The notes below the pieces were generated by a model, which was given only the letters and a program-made list of their open reading frames with translations, ran no database searches and was not told the origin of the DNA. Made by a program: the position numbers and the translations under genes. From NCBI RefSeq assembly GCF_905115235.1, contig NC_051850.1:161758615-161822614 (forward strand): a stretch of DNA of 64,000 bases, in the 5' to 3' direction. The stretch comes from Hermetia illucens (taxonomy: Eukaryota; Arthropoda; Insecta; Diptera; Stratiomyidae). Shown piece after piece: positions 54,835-64,000 of this stretch (the stretch's first letter is position 1; every line of letters begins with the position of its first letter).

Positions 54835-55723
54835 CAGGGTGCATTATAAAAGTAATGCGCATTTACCGGGAAAAACAGAGTTATTCATCGGGTTGGTACA
54901 TACGGCTAAACTTCTTTAAAACAGCCTCCTCCTCCATCGATACACCTGCGGAGACGATTCTCCCACGACTGGAAAGCACCCTGAAGCTCGTTGACTGGAA
55001 TGCCTCTCAAGAACCTTGCGACTTGAGCTTGAATGTTCTCCACCGGCTCCCAGTGCTTTCCCTTCAGCTCTTTTTTCTGTCGGGGGAATAAAACTACTCA
55101 CATGGAGCCAAATCAGGGTAGGAGGTTGGGATACCACAGAGGTATTATTCTGGGTCACGAAGTTGGTAACGACGAAGGCCATGTTGCTGGGGGCATTGTC
55201 GTGGTGAAACTTGAAAACGTCTTTGGTGTCAGGCTTGACGCGTGCAACCGGTCGTTCCAGTCTCTTGAGCACCTTCAGGTAAAGGGCTGCGTTGACAGTT
55301 TGTCCTTGCGGTACAAACTCAAAATGGACGATTCCTCTGACGTCGCAGAAGACAATCAGCATTGTTTTGATGCGAGACTTGCTAAAGCGCGCTTTTTTTT
55401 GTTTGGGAGAAGATTGTGTGTGCCATTCAGAGCTCTGCATTTTGGATTCTAGATTTCCTTAAAGGCCTTTTGAAGGATTTGATAAGTTTCCGTTGTATTC
55501 TTCCCAAGCCGCACACAAAACTTGATCGCGTACCGCTGTTCCAGTAAGCCCTCCATTACGCAGTGACACAATCGAAAAACAGACTTCGCGCAAAGACATG
55601 TCCTAACACTCCCACTGCTCAGATCAAATTGAGACAAGGCGCATTTGAAAGGGCAGAACCCCCTCCACACTCTTCGATCGATCTGATCGCGCTGTGATTT
55701 ATAGTTGCGTCATAATGCACCCT
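54835..55723 (-). mobile_element. Mariner transposon with intact terminal repeats, internally deleted
   Basis: The ends are CAGGGTGCATTAT at 54835 and its exact complement ATAATGCACCCTG at 55711-55723, each flanked by TA, the mariner target duplication. The minus strand encodes the N-terminal helix-turn-helix MEGLLEQRYAIKFCVRLGKN (about 55470-55556) and the catalytic region SKSRIKTMLIVFCDVRGIVH, FKFHHDNAPSNMAF (55090-55400). At 889 bp it is shorter than a full mariner; the part between the DNA-binding and catalytic domains is missing. It may still have been mobilised in trans. Confidence 0.85.
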
Positions 55724-56020
55724 GTAGGTTCACTTTAGAGCAGAGTATTGTGGGTAGCGAGGTTTCATAGTCGCCCGGCCAGAACAAAACCGATTATCCC
55801 CGAAAATAACCAGGAAAACAACCAACTCTTGGTATTCAATTCTGTGATCTCGCGGACTGCTTCGGTTTAATAGAAAGCAATATGTTTATAGATAAGCCAA
55901 TAAGGAGTGTGAAACTCGCGACATATATGTAATTGTCAAGCATAGTGGCGGGAATCAGTTAGCTTGAGGCTTCAGGTCGACCAGAGTGAATAGACTGGTA
56001 TTTATTGACTATGGTTGAGT

Positions 56021-56054
56021 TTGGAGAAAGGCGACAAGTAGTCGTCGAAATACG
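56021..56054 (+). other. Hairpin motif with GAAATACG flank (dispersed family)
   Basis: TTGGAGAAAGGCGACAAGTA then GTCGTCGAAATACG. The stem GGCGAC/GTCGTC closes on an AAGTA loop, with GAAA directly after the stem. Confidence 0.4.
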
Positions 56055-56159
56055 AATTTTTGCAAAAAATATATTTCTAGTAAAGTAAACGGAAACGGTT
56101 TTGGATTTTTTATTTATAATTATTCGAAACATTTGAGTGATGCGACTTCCATTCATCAC

Positions 56160-56425
56160 TCAAAGAGCTAATTAGACGCCAGATTTCTTCTTCAATAACA
56201 ACTCGCTGGCGATTGTTAACAAACACCGAGTCCCAAAACTGCGTTGGTTTTTTGCACAAATCAAATTGTTGGCTGCATTTCAAAAGGTCGTCACAAATTC
56301 TAGATGACCTAGGAAATGCGGCGGTGGATTGATGGGGAAAGTTAGAAACTGAAAACTCGAAAAAGAAAACGCGAAATAATGACCTTTATACTCATGAAGT
56401 AGAATTTTAAATTGTTACGCTCGTG
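56160..56425. other. Intergenic, nothing recognised
   Basis: No frame or repeat match was seen. Confidence 0.35.
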
Positions 56426-56429
56426 GGGT

Positions 56430-57010
56430 GGCTAAAATAATCCTTAAATGAATTTGCCCATGTAAGGGCTGAATACCAATTTAAGATGGTCAATGTTCAT
56501 GAAATTGCAATAAAATCACTTTTCAAACTTGTTCAGTGTGTTGTCTTTTTCGATAGGAGATTCTTATCTAATTGCTGTCTAAAATCAATCTTTCCAATTA
56601 CTGTGAAAATCAACAATAAAGCATAAGCGAATTTAATCTTAGACAAGCAAGTATTACTTTTATCATCGGTATCTCACGGAAAAGCCTGTATTTCGTGTTT
56701 TTCTATCACGATAAATAAAAAAACAAAAATTAGTATGTCTGCTGTAAAATAAATGTGACATTTCGATTATGGTTCCTAGGAAGTGATCTCTGGGTATTGT
56801 ACTACAGATTTGTATTAATCTGACCACGTGTTGAAGTTAATTTGACTTTACTCTCAACGCACTTGAATTGATGGTGCCTATCTCGAAAGTGATTGATAGC
56901 GCTCACATGATTTGAATTGAATGATTTTTTTATTTTTAGTATCGGGTACCTGAACTCATTCTTGCTGATGATAGAGGAATATTTCTGTAATAATAATTCA
57001 TGTCAAGATT
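56430..57010 (+). repeat. Ancient duplicated non-coding block, copy 1
   Basis: Similarity to 61340-61985 in the same orientation extends over several hundred bp with many gaps. Anchors are CCTTAAATG, TTTCGTG...TATCACGAT, GGTTCCTAGGAA, TTACTCTCAAC, TTTTTAG and TTCTTG(C/T)TGAT(G/A)ATAGAGGAA. No shared long open frame is conserved across both copies. It could be an old tandem duplication or an unclassified repeat. Confidence 0.55.
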
Positions 57011-57645
57011 GCGTAGACCACACCTTACGCCACATAAAAATTTCAGTATACATTATCAGAAAAAAATTCAAAACAGCTTCTAAATTTGCATTGAAGACAT
57101 CTTTTATCAGTGAATAAGAAAATCATATTTACTACAGAGTGACTAAAGTCAATTAAGAATTTTCTTCGCTCATTCATGGTGTTATGACAAATGAATTGGT
57201 CGATGGCCTCATCACTTAGAATGGTAGCCAGAGGCCTCATTATGTCAATACAAACCTTTGTTCGGTTTGTTTTAATGTGGTTGCTGTAAGTTATACATAG
57301 GAGCTAAGACAATGTGTTCCAACCACGCCTGTATGCTATCGCTACCAATTTCAGAATATGTTCCTGGAAAGTCCACACTCTTCAACTATTCTCGGTCATG
57401 CATTCCTAACAACAGCTAACTTTCAAGGGTATCATTTAACCACTGAGGTAGAAATATTTTTGAGTCACATATTAAGAGTTTACCGCAACCCAAACTTGCT
57501 GTAAATCTGTAAAAAATAGTAGGCAATAACCTGCTACATTCGAAAATTTCTTGGTCTATGAAATGAAGCATATAATGTTTGGGATATACACGAGTGTTAC
57601 TTTAAACTAAAGAGGTTCAAGGAACTTGTCAACACTTTTTTTTGT

Positions 57646-57942
57646 AAGAATTGCGGGGTCCGCATCCACTTAATGTCGGACTGGACCTAATGGAGAGCAA
57701 CTTACTCCCTCTTTCTTTGGTCCACGGACCCCTCGCCAAGGGCTTAGCACCCAAAATTTAAAAAACATTAGACGATAACGGCTTTACGGTTTCTCACCAG
57801 GGTAGAGGTAAATCGTTAGACGCTGCCTCACCTCTACCCTGGCGTCCGTGGACCAAAAAAAGAGGGAGTAAGTCGCTCCCTTGCTCCCTATTTGGTCTGG
57901 TCTGGCAACAAGTGGATGCGGAATTAGGACCCCGCAATTCTT
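57646..57942. repeat. Foldback (long inverted repeat) element
   Basis: The 297-bp sequence has imperfect inverted arms of about 85-95 bp. The left starts AAGAATTGCGGGGTCCGCAT, and the right ends with the complement GACCCCGCAATTCTT. Internal matches include GTGGATGCGG, GAGGGAGTAAGT and TTTGGTCCACGGAC. The middle (57771-57842) holds a second hairpin, CCAGGGTAGAGGT...ACCTCTACCCTGG, related to the elements at 44196 and 57956. Confidence 0.8.
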
Positions 57943-57955
57943 AGAAAAATATGTT

Positions 57956-58144
57956 CAGCTCTGGGCAAGCTTTGGTCCCAAATATGGGCGGATTTACGCT
58001 CGATATAATTCGTAGTTATGTTGGTTTCTGCGAATTATATAAAGGAGCATTTAACATCTGCGAGCCGCTTCGGTTAGCTGCTCCCAGGGCAGAGATGAGG
58101 CAACGTCTAACTGCCCTGGTAAGAAACCGTAAAGCCGCCATCGC
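57956..58144 (-). repeat. Two-hairpin element, copy 2
   Basis: This is the reverse complement of the 44196-44391 element with few differences, including the ATATAATTCG hairpin and the CCAGGGC/GCCCTGG hairpin. It lies immediately beside the foldback element, whose core shares one of its hairpins. Confidence 0.7.
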
Positions 58145-58204
58145 CTAATATTTTGTCAATAATAGTTTTCTACAACTAAAACGGAACTCTACATATAGTA
58201 TGTC

Positions 58205-59075
58205 ATACGTACTACCCCGACTGCGGCACTTGAAGCTATCCTAAATTTACCCCCCCATTCGCTTGGAGGTGAAACGGAAAGTAGCCAATGACGCATATAG
58301 GCTCGATACCACTGGGGCGTGGAAAGGCGGCCATTCACATGATCATGCATCTGTCTGGAAATTCATTGACAAACATCCGGTAGCCCTGATGCCGACGGAT
58401 CATATAGTTTCCAGATTCGTCTTTGAAAAGACATTCACTGTCGTAATCACCGAAAGAGAAGAATGGTTGACAAATGGCCATGCGTTTTTTCAGATTACAG
58501 ACTTAATAATCTTCAATGACGGAACAGTCAGCTGGCTGGGCCAGAACCAGCTCTTGGAATCCGACCATCTACTGTCAAGTCTACTCTCAAGGGTGAAATT
58601 GCAAGGATTCACGCAGCCGAATGGAGAAATTTGGACTCTTACCAGCAAGCGAAACACCTTGTGAAAGAGCCTAAGGCTACTAGAGCGGCATTTTTATTGT
58701 CCCTTAAGAAGTAGGACATGAAAACTCTAGTAGGGCTTTTAACGGAAAACTGCTCCTTAAACTATCATATGGAAAAGATTGGGGTAGTGGTTTTGGCTAT
58801 ATGCAACCAATGTGAAGAGGAGAAGGAGACGGCCCTGAACTTTTTATGCAGCTATCCGGCATTCTCAGACGAAGACACCTTGGTAAGGTTTCTTCAATGA
58901 AGAATCTGCACACTCTCTGCCTCTGGAGAATGTTCTCAGATTCGCTAAATCCTGCGAACACCGTAGGCGGAAAGCCATTGAATAAGCGATTTACGGGGAT
59001 AGTACAATGGACCTAACAATGGCATGAGTGCTCGGAACTGCGGCTCCCTCCAGTAAACTAAACGAACTAACTAGT
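58205..59075 (+). mobile_element. RNase H-bearing LINE (I/Jockey group), 3' fragment
   Basis: Plus strand: LEVKRKVANDAYRLDTTGAW (RT C-terminal connection, 58263), REEWLTNG...FNDGTVSWL region and RNase H-like pieces (58440-58660), then KTLVGLLTENCSLNYHMEKI and CNQCEEEKETALNFLCSYPA (58718-58862). The 3' end, with a TAAACTAAACGAACTAACTA tail, matches the tail of the 30985 copy. Several frame breaks. Confidence 0.75.
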
Positions 59076-59079
59076 ATGT

Positions 59080-59470
59080 CATTCTTGATAAGTAAGATTA
59101 GGCGGAATTTTAAAGTGCTCTCCTCTAATGCAGCATCGTACTATTAAGCTATTATGCTGCTCATAAAACTCCTTTAAAGGTTTCCAAAAAACCGATCATT
59201 TGGGTTTACTAAAAAAATATCCTAACACTTTAAGAATGGCATACTCAAAGGATTGAGCCGAAGGAAATATCTGAATAATTCTATTTTAAATTTGGACACA
59301 ACCTCTATCAGTCCGAGACGAACATAAGTAAAATTTGATACACGTTTTTCGAAACTATATTTTTCAAATTAGTCGAACTCGGTAACTCGATCAAATCTTG
59401 AGCAATTGATTTTAAATTTTAACTGTATATTTATTTGTGTTGAAGTTCATAGGACTTTTGCGGAAATTTA
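59080..59470. other. Intergenic, nothing recognised
   Basis: AT-rich sequence without a supported frame or repeat. Confidence 0.4.
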
Positions 59471-59477
59471 GTGCTTT

Positions 59478-60115
59478 TCAAGGTTTTGCGTGAAACAAAA
59501 CCTTACTAGAACCGATTCGATGTACATATAGCATATAGCAAGTGGCGCCATTTTGTGTTGTGTTTAAGGGGGGTTCTACATACATGCGAAAGGGGTACAA
59601 CATTTTTTTCACAGAATATGGCCATGTGGGGCATCAAATGAAAGGGTCCAATTAGTAGAAACTGGTCTCATATTTGATATTGGGCGAAACTTAGGGGAAT
59701 GAGGGCTCAAAATATGCCTCTAAAAAAGTTTTAACAGGTGTCGTTCTCAGAACCTATCCATCCGAAAAATCTGAAAAAATCACAGTGATGTATCTAAACG
59801 AAATCTAGGGCTCAAAATACATCCCGTTCCTATATCTGCACAAATAAAGTTAAAAATAGTATATTAGCAAATCTAGAAATTTTGCCGAAAGCCCCCCTTA
59901 AGTTTTTGGTAGAAGTATAGTAATAATATAAGGAATAACATCCGCTAGAAGTATAGCAATAATATAAGGAATAACATGAGGGATTACCTTGGGAAGTTTG
60001 AATGAAATCCAACTATTATTAACAAAGTTATAGAAGGTGAGACTTTTCCATTTTATGTTAATTTCGCGCATCCTAATCTGTATGATATCATCATAACATA
60101 TCAATTCGTCAATTT
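59478..60115 (+). repeat. GTCT-microsatellite repeat family, body copy
   Basis: It starts with TTCAAGGTTTTGCGTGAAAC, AAAACCTTACTAGAACCG. The body includes GGCCATGTGGGGCATCAAAT, GAAAGGG. The microsatellite is lost and the 3' end is unclear. A local 32-bp tandem duplication (AGAAGTATAGCAATAATATA...) lies at about 59911-59975. Confidence 0.55.
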
Positions 60116-60124
60116 GTGTTCCAA

Positions 60125-60555
60125 TTTATTCCCTTCAAATTACTTCCCTTGAGAGCGAATATACTTCTCTCACCGGTGTTTCAACTGTTCCATGCATCTG
60201 GAAAACTCTGTTTCAAGGATGCTGTTCAATAGTTTCAGTGTTTTTTCCTTGATCTCCTCCATTGTCTGAAACCGCTGTCCTTCCATTGATAACTTGAGTT
60301 TTGGGAACAGCCAGAAGTCACAAGGAGCCAGGTCATTAGACGGCAAAAACTCGCGAATCAGGGGCACGGTGTGACAAAGCGCGTTGACGTGGTGGAAAAA
60401 CCACTCGCCTGATGCCCATAATTCTAGCCCCTTCCAACGAATCTTTTGGAGTAAAGTTCTCAGGGTTTGGAAATATCGATAACGATTGATCGTCTCATTT
60501 TGTGGGAAGAATTAGTGATGGATGACACCCTTCGAGTCGAAAAAAAACAGAAAAC
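60125..60555 (-). mobile_element. Mariner transposase, C-terminal fragment
   Basis: The minus strand reads LAPCDFWLFPKLKLSMEGQR, FQTMEEIKEKTLKLLNSIL, ETEFSRCMEQLKHR, the C-terminal block after the third catalytic Asp of mariner transposases. Upstream readings to about 60555 are weaker. Confidence 0.7.
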
Positions 60556-60688
60556 AGACCACTAGCTTCCTCCAAACTACAATTTTCAGTGTAGATACTG
60601 TACTGTACTGATGAAGGGGGTAGTTGCTCCCGAAATATATATCTACATTGAAAAACAAAAATTGAAGTTTGGAGGAAGCTACTGGTCT
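60556..60688. repeat. Inverted repeat enclosing a hammerhead-like core
   Basis: Arms AGACCACTAGCTTCCTCCAA (from 60556) and TTGGAGGAAGCTACTGGTCT (to 60688) are near-complements, extending inwards to TGTAGATA and TATCTACA. The loop contains TGTA, CTGATGA (60608-60614), a short stem, GAAA (60632-60635), ATATATATC and TACA. The order matches a type I hammerhead ribozyme, but position 10.1/11.1 is an A-C mismatch and stem III is only two base pairs. Confidence 0.5.
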
Positions 60689-60699
60689 ATCAATTTAAG

Positions 60700-61335
60700 G
60701 AACAACAATTTTAATCATTTTTTCAGAGTACGTATATATAAAGGTTTTTGATAGTAGTTACAAACAATTTCAGCAGTTCTAGAACGCGCTGTGGAGACTT
60801 GCGATGAGTACGCCAAAGATGCTTTCTCCTGGTAAGGAAGGAAAGTGTCGCTAACCGTTGATCGAATACTTCTCAGAACCCTTGAAAGAAGTAGTTTTAT
60901 TACTATCATTTGAAATATCATCATTTGAACACAGAAGATGCGTAAAAATATGGATGTCAGGTTAACAAACTAATTTGTATTCGCTACCCGGCCTCACCAG
61001 AGTGATGGTCTACCAATAAAATTGTAAAGTTTTTGCGTTCATGTCATTCGTCTCCAAAGGATCAATCCACAAGCTCTAGGGTTTCTATAGAGCTGATGAG
61101 TATTTTATTCAAGACAACCCAGAGTTTGTTATTACTCATTCTTGTATTTTAATGGGGATGGTTGCCCTAAGTCATTGGAATAAAAAGGGGAGTGTATAAC
61201 CTGGTGCTTGGATTACGCAGTCACAGACCGCCCTCCTAAAACATAAATGATTGAGCGGGTTGATCGTTATCTTCCTTAATGCAAATAGCGTAGTAAATCT
61301 GGTACAGGAATCGTATATGCTAATGCCCATTCAGG
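60700..61335. other. Intergenic, no gene seen
   Basis: The short minus frame 60715-60924 has no recognisable domain. Confidence 0.35.
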
Positions 61336-61339
61336 GGTA

Positions 61340-61985
61340 AAAATTATCCTTAAATGTGTCTGCTTTTAGGCCGACGGAAAAACTTAAGATAGTAAATCTT
61401 CACTAGTTGTAAGAAAACCAGTTTTTATATTTACTTTTAATTGCGTTGAACCTTTCTTTCATAGTCACATAAGTAAAGAGGACTTTGAGGATTATCTACA
61501 GGTTGTAGTAACAAGTAAAGGATCTTTTTAACGAGGATACAGTTACTTTGATTGCAGTGTTCGGTTGATACTCTAATAAAAGGTTTCATTCAAGTTGTTT
61601 AAGTTCTCAAAATAACTACTTACTAACTGTGACAATTAACCCAAGTGAAACCAGTACGCATTACTTTATCACACGCACCTCTTCGGAAAGTTTGTATTTC
61701 GTGCCTTACTATCACGATTAATAAGAACTAAAATGAATGCGTTTTCCGTGAAATAAACGTGACACTTTTGTTATCGTTCCTAGGAACTGATCTGCATGTT
61801 CAAACAATGTACGTATTACATGTTTATATCTATATTTCATCAAGTTGACTTACTCTCAACTCATTCACATGACTACAATTTGGATTAAATGATTTTCTAT
61901 TTTTAGTCTTCAGGTTTCTGAGCTTATTCTTGTTGATAATAGAGGAAAATTTTTGCAATATTAATTAATGTCAATAACTTGGCTT
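61340..61985 (+). repeat. Ancient duplicated non-coding block, copy 2
   Basis: Partner of 56430-57010, about 5 kb apart and in the same orientation. The order of the shared anchors is kept, which argues for a single duplication followed by divergence. Confidence 0.55.
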
Positions 61986-62284
61986 TGTAGGTGAATTAGT
62001 GAGTAGTATCGCATCGGGAAAAACAAAATACACGCAACATCTGGAAATAATGGAAATATATCTTTTTATTGAGCAATTAGTCGTATCTCATTGAACCGTT
62101 GATCAGAATGGATGTGCCTTATCTTTGCTATTGGCAACATTGTGTATTTTAAGTCAATTGAGAGGCGGTTATGGTTTATTTGAATAGCTGGATATAGTCT
62201 TCATTGCATTTATTTGATATTTTATGATGAGCCTACAGACAACTGCTTGTGTTTATTAGTATTCCATAATCATTTTGTGTTGAA

Positions 62285-62465
62285 ATTATCATTATCATCA
62301 ATGGCGCGACAACCTAAATTCAGTACGATACGCATCCTCCTGTCTGGGTTTAACGACCTCGCCCTCCAGTTTGAAAACTTTAATAGTATCTGCGTCAGCC
62401 AAATTTTCCATTCATATAGCGCCTGGGAGTTCCTTCCGCTACCAATCATTCTACGAGCTTCTATA
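62285..62465 (-). mobile_element. Possible RTE/SINE 3' tail fragment
   Basis: The minus strand ends with TTGTCGCGCCATTGATGATA, resembling the RTE-A/SINE 3' terminus (TTGTTGCGCCGTTGATGATG). The remaining sequence does not match RTE-A, so it may belong to a different non-autonomous family using the same tail. Confidence 0.4.
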
Positions 62466-62819
62466 ATTTAACTAGAATCCATTTAAATAATTATTTATAT
62501 ATAGTAACTTGGGCAACTAATGATTGTATCTAATGATCCAGTCTGCGCCTTACTATTATATATTGGTTCCAATATGCGTCGTAGTATACGAAGTTCGCTC
62601 GTGGTTTTGCGTCAAGAGTTCAGATTGCGCATCGATATATAATACTATATGACTACAGTTGAAATTGAGATTTTATATAGCAGATCTTATTTTTCCAGTG
62701 CACTATGCCTGATATCATCAGTCGGTATAATATGCTTCAACAGTGAATGAATGCACCGCTCGATCTCGTCTTTTCGTTTTTTGTCCGCTGCACAAGAAGC
62801 TAAACGAAAGAAGCCATGT

Positions 62820-63545
62820 TCTTCACGTTATAGTCCCTATTGTCATATTTCGTCTCTCTGGTGTCTTCCTTCTTGTTTGAGTCATGCATACTCTTTTGGC
62901 ATTATTAGCTCTTGGCTTGACCTCTTTCACTACATACTCCAGGTGCTGGGCATTCCTTTGGGTATAAAACGTGTCATCCGCATACAATACTGTTTGGCTG
63001 GACCCAAACGTTCCTGCTGAGTACACGGTATTTTCCTGGGTCAAGTTGAAGTGCACGGAAGCTGGCCATCTCTCTGTTTCAGTCCTAAGTCAGTTTTTGA
63101 GTTCTTTGTTATTTCATTGTATTGTTTTACTTTACATTTCCTTGTGAATCATTTTCTTTTCCGCAAGTTCTTCAATCGACTGGCCTGGGAGAACACTGCA
63201 TTTGTGGCGGATTTGGCTTTAAATCGTTTTTCCATATCCTGGAATTCCTCCATTAACAATTTGGAAAAGATTTTTTCCATAGTATCGCCTTTGTTCTGTT
63301 TGGCGTCCCAGCTCTTTTGCCGCCACCTTCGTTGTCCCCCCTTTGGTTTGTCAGTCCCCATCGGTATGTCACTGCCATTCCGACTGGTTCGTTTTGCGAA
63401 TAGTCTATACGATATTTTGAGAGTAGCTCCTATTGATCCCGCTACTGTTGGAAAGAAGTTTAATTTACCATTTAATTCGACACTCTGTATTCCGAATCAC
63501 CCCATATCACAATTCCTAATATTAAAAAATATTGTATAGAATTCA
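62820..63545 (-). mobile_element. LINE-like fragment with a YADD box
   Basis: The minus strand reads VLYADDTFYTQRNAQHLEYV (62930-62990), an RT catalytic box, preceded upstream (63149-63540) by a basic region (KPKGGQRRWRQKSWDAKQNK, MEKRFKAKSATNAVFSQASR). Several stops. The clade is unresolved, and the upstream part may belong to another element. Confidence 0.45.
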
Positions 63546-63549
63546 AAAC

Positions 63550-64000
63550 AATAAGTCCTCTCAAATCCGCTCAACATTTGGAAAGATAACTTTGGTGATT
63601 TTTGTACAACAAGCTCTATCTTTGGGAATGAATAGTCTCCTCTTTCTCTTTGCTTTTCGTAGATTCCGGCCAGCTACGTAAATTATATTCAAATATATTA
63701 CACATACGAATATTAGCCATATTACGTGATTCATATTCTTTTAATTTCACGGCAATTGAAGCATTCAGAGTACACAAATAACAGCTGTTTAAGATATGAC
63801 AGAATATGAAAGAACTTGGCGGAATGCTTTGGAAAATCCCAAGAATTCATTGAAAAAATTTCCAAATCTTTTGAACCCACATTTCTTCTGTCTTTTGTAT
63901 TTTCTCAGAATTATAGAGAATATTTTTTTTCCCAATAGATGAGCAATGTAGATATTCCAAAAATTTGCTGACGGCTTCGGGAAAAGTATAATTGCAATGC
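63550..64000. other. AT-rich end of window, no gene seen
   Basis: No supported frame or repeat match. Confidence 0.4.

Noticed and set aside
63051-63539. 162-codon plus-strand open frame as a gene
   Set aside because: It has a hydrophobic, low-complexity translation and lies antisense to LINE-like sequence on the minus strand; no domain is seen.

Overview
This window is a repeat-choked piece of an insect genome, most probably a fly (Diptera). The only host protein-coding genes I can support are four two-exon glutathione S-transferases of the insect epsilon class. Nearly everything else recognisable is the remains of non-LTR retrotransposons, mariner/Tc1/piggyBac-type DNA transposons, a tRNA-derived SINE and short non-autonomous repeats. 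Introns with GT/AG borders, AATAAA signals, TA and TTAA target duplications and dipteran-style repeats fit this. I see no bacterial-type genes, rRNA, functional tRNA or CRISPR array, and no LTR retrovirus-like element that I can support.

Layout. 1-2.0 kb: unassigned DNA, a SINE and an RTE tail. 2.1-3.0 kb: GST A (minus). 3.2-7.3 kb: LINE fragments. 8.15-9.07 kb: GST B (plus). 9.3-15.4 kb: nested insertions in which an old RTE holds a mariner that holds a nearly full-length RTE, followed by another RTE fragment. 16.8-17.8 kb: GST C (plus). 18-20.7 kb: LINE debris and a TTAA-flanked element. 21.3-28.8 kb: GST D (plus), whose single 6.8-kb intron holds at least five repeats. 29-35.8 kb: R1-, I/Jockey- and RTE-like LINE fragments. 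38-42.6 kb: nested RTE fragments, a mariner split by a SINE, and a piggyBac N-terminal fragment. 43-64 kb: Tc1 and mariner relics, hairpin elements, dispersed repeats with a GTCT microsatellite, LINE fragments, and long AT-rich stretches with no gene I can recognise.

How the genes relate. GST A and GST D keep the epsilon-class glutathione site (Ser12, the HTIP loop with its proline, Asp-Ser-His) and look like working enzymes. GST B and GST C are close paralogues with intact frames, matching intron positions and shared upstream blocks. Both have lost Ser12 (now Lys) and the HTIP loop including its normally near-invariant proline. They are the best candidates here for a changed, perhaps non-catalytic, function.

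Other points of interest: the SINE 3' end resembles the RTE 3' end, suggesting that the SINE borrows the RTE machinery; a hairpin motif resembling a hammerhead ribozyme core recurs at four places; an elaborate foldback locus lies at 57.6-58.1 kb; and an old non-coding duplication links 56.4-57.0 kb with 61.3-62.0 kb. All readings were made by eye. Element boundaries are approximate unless a target-site duplication is given.
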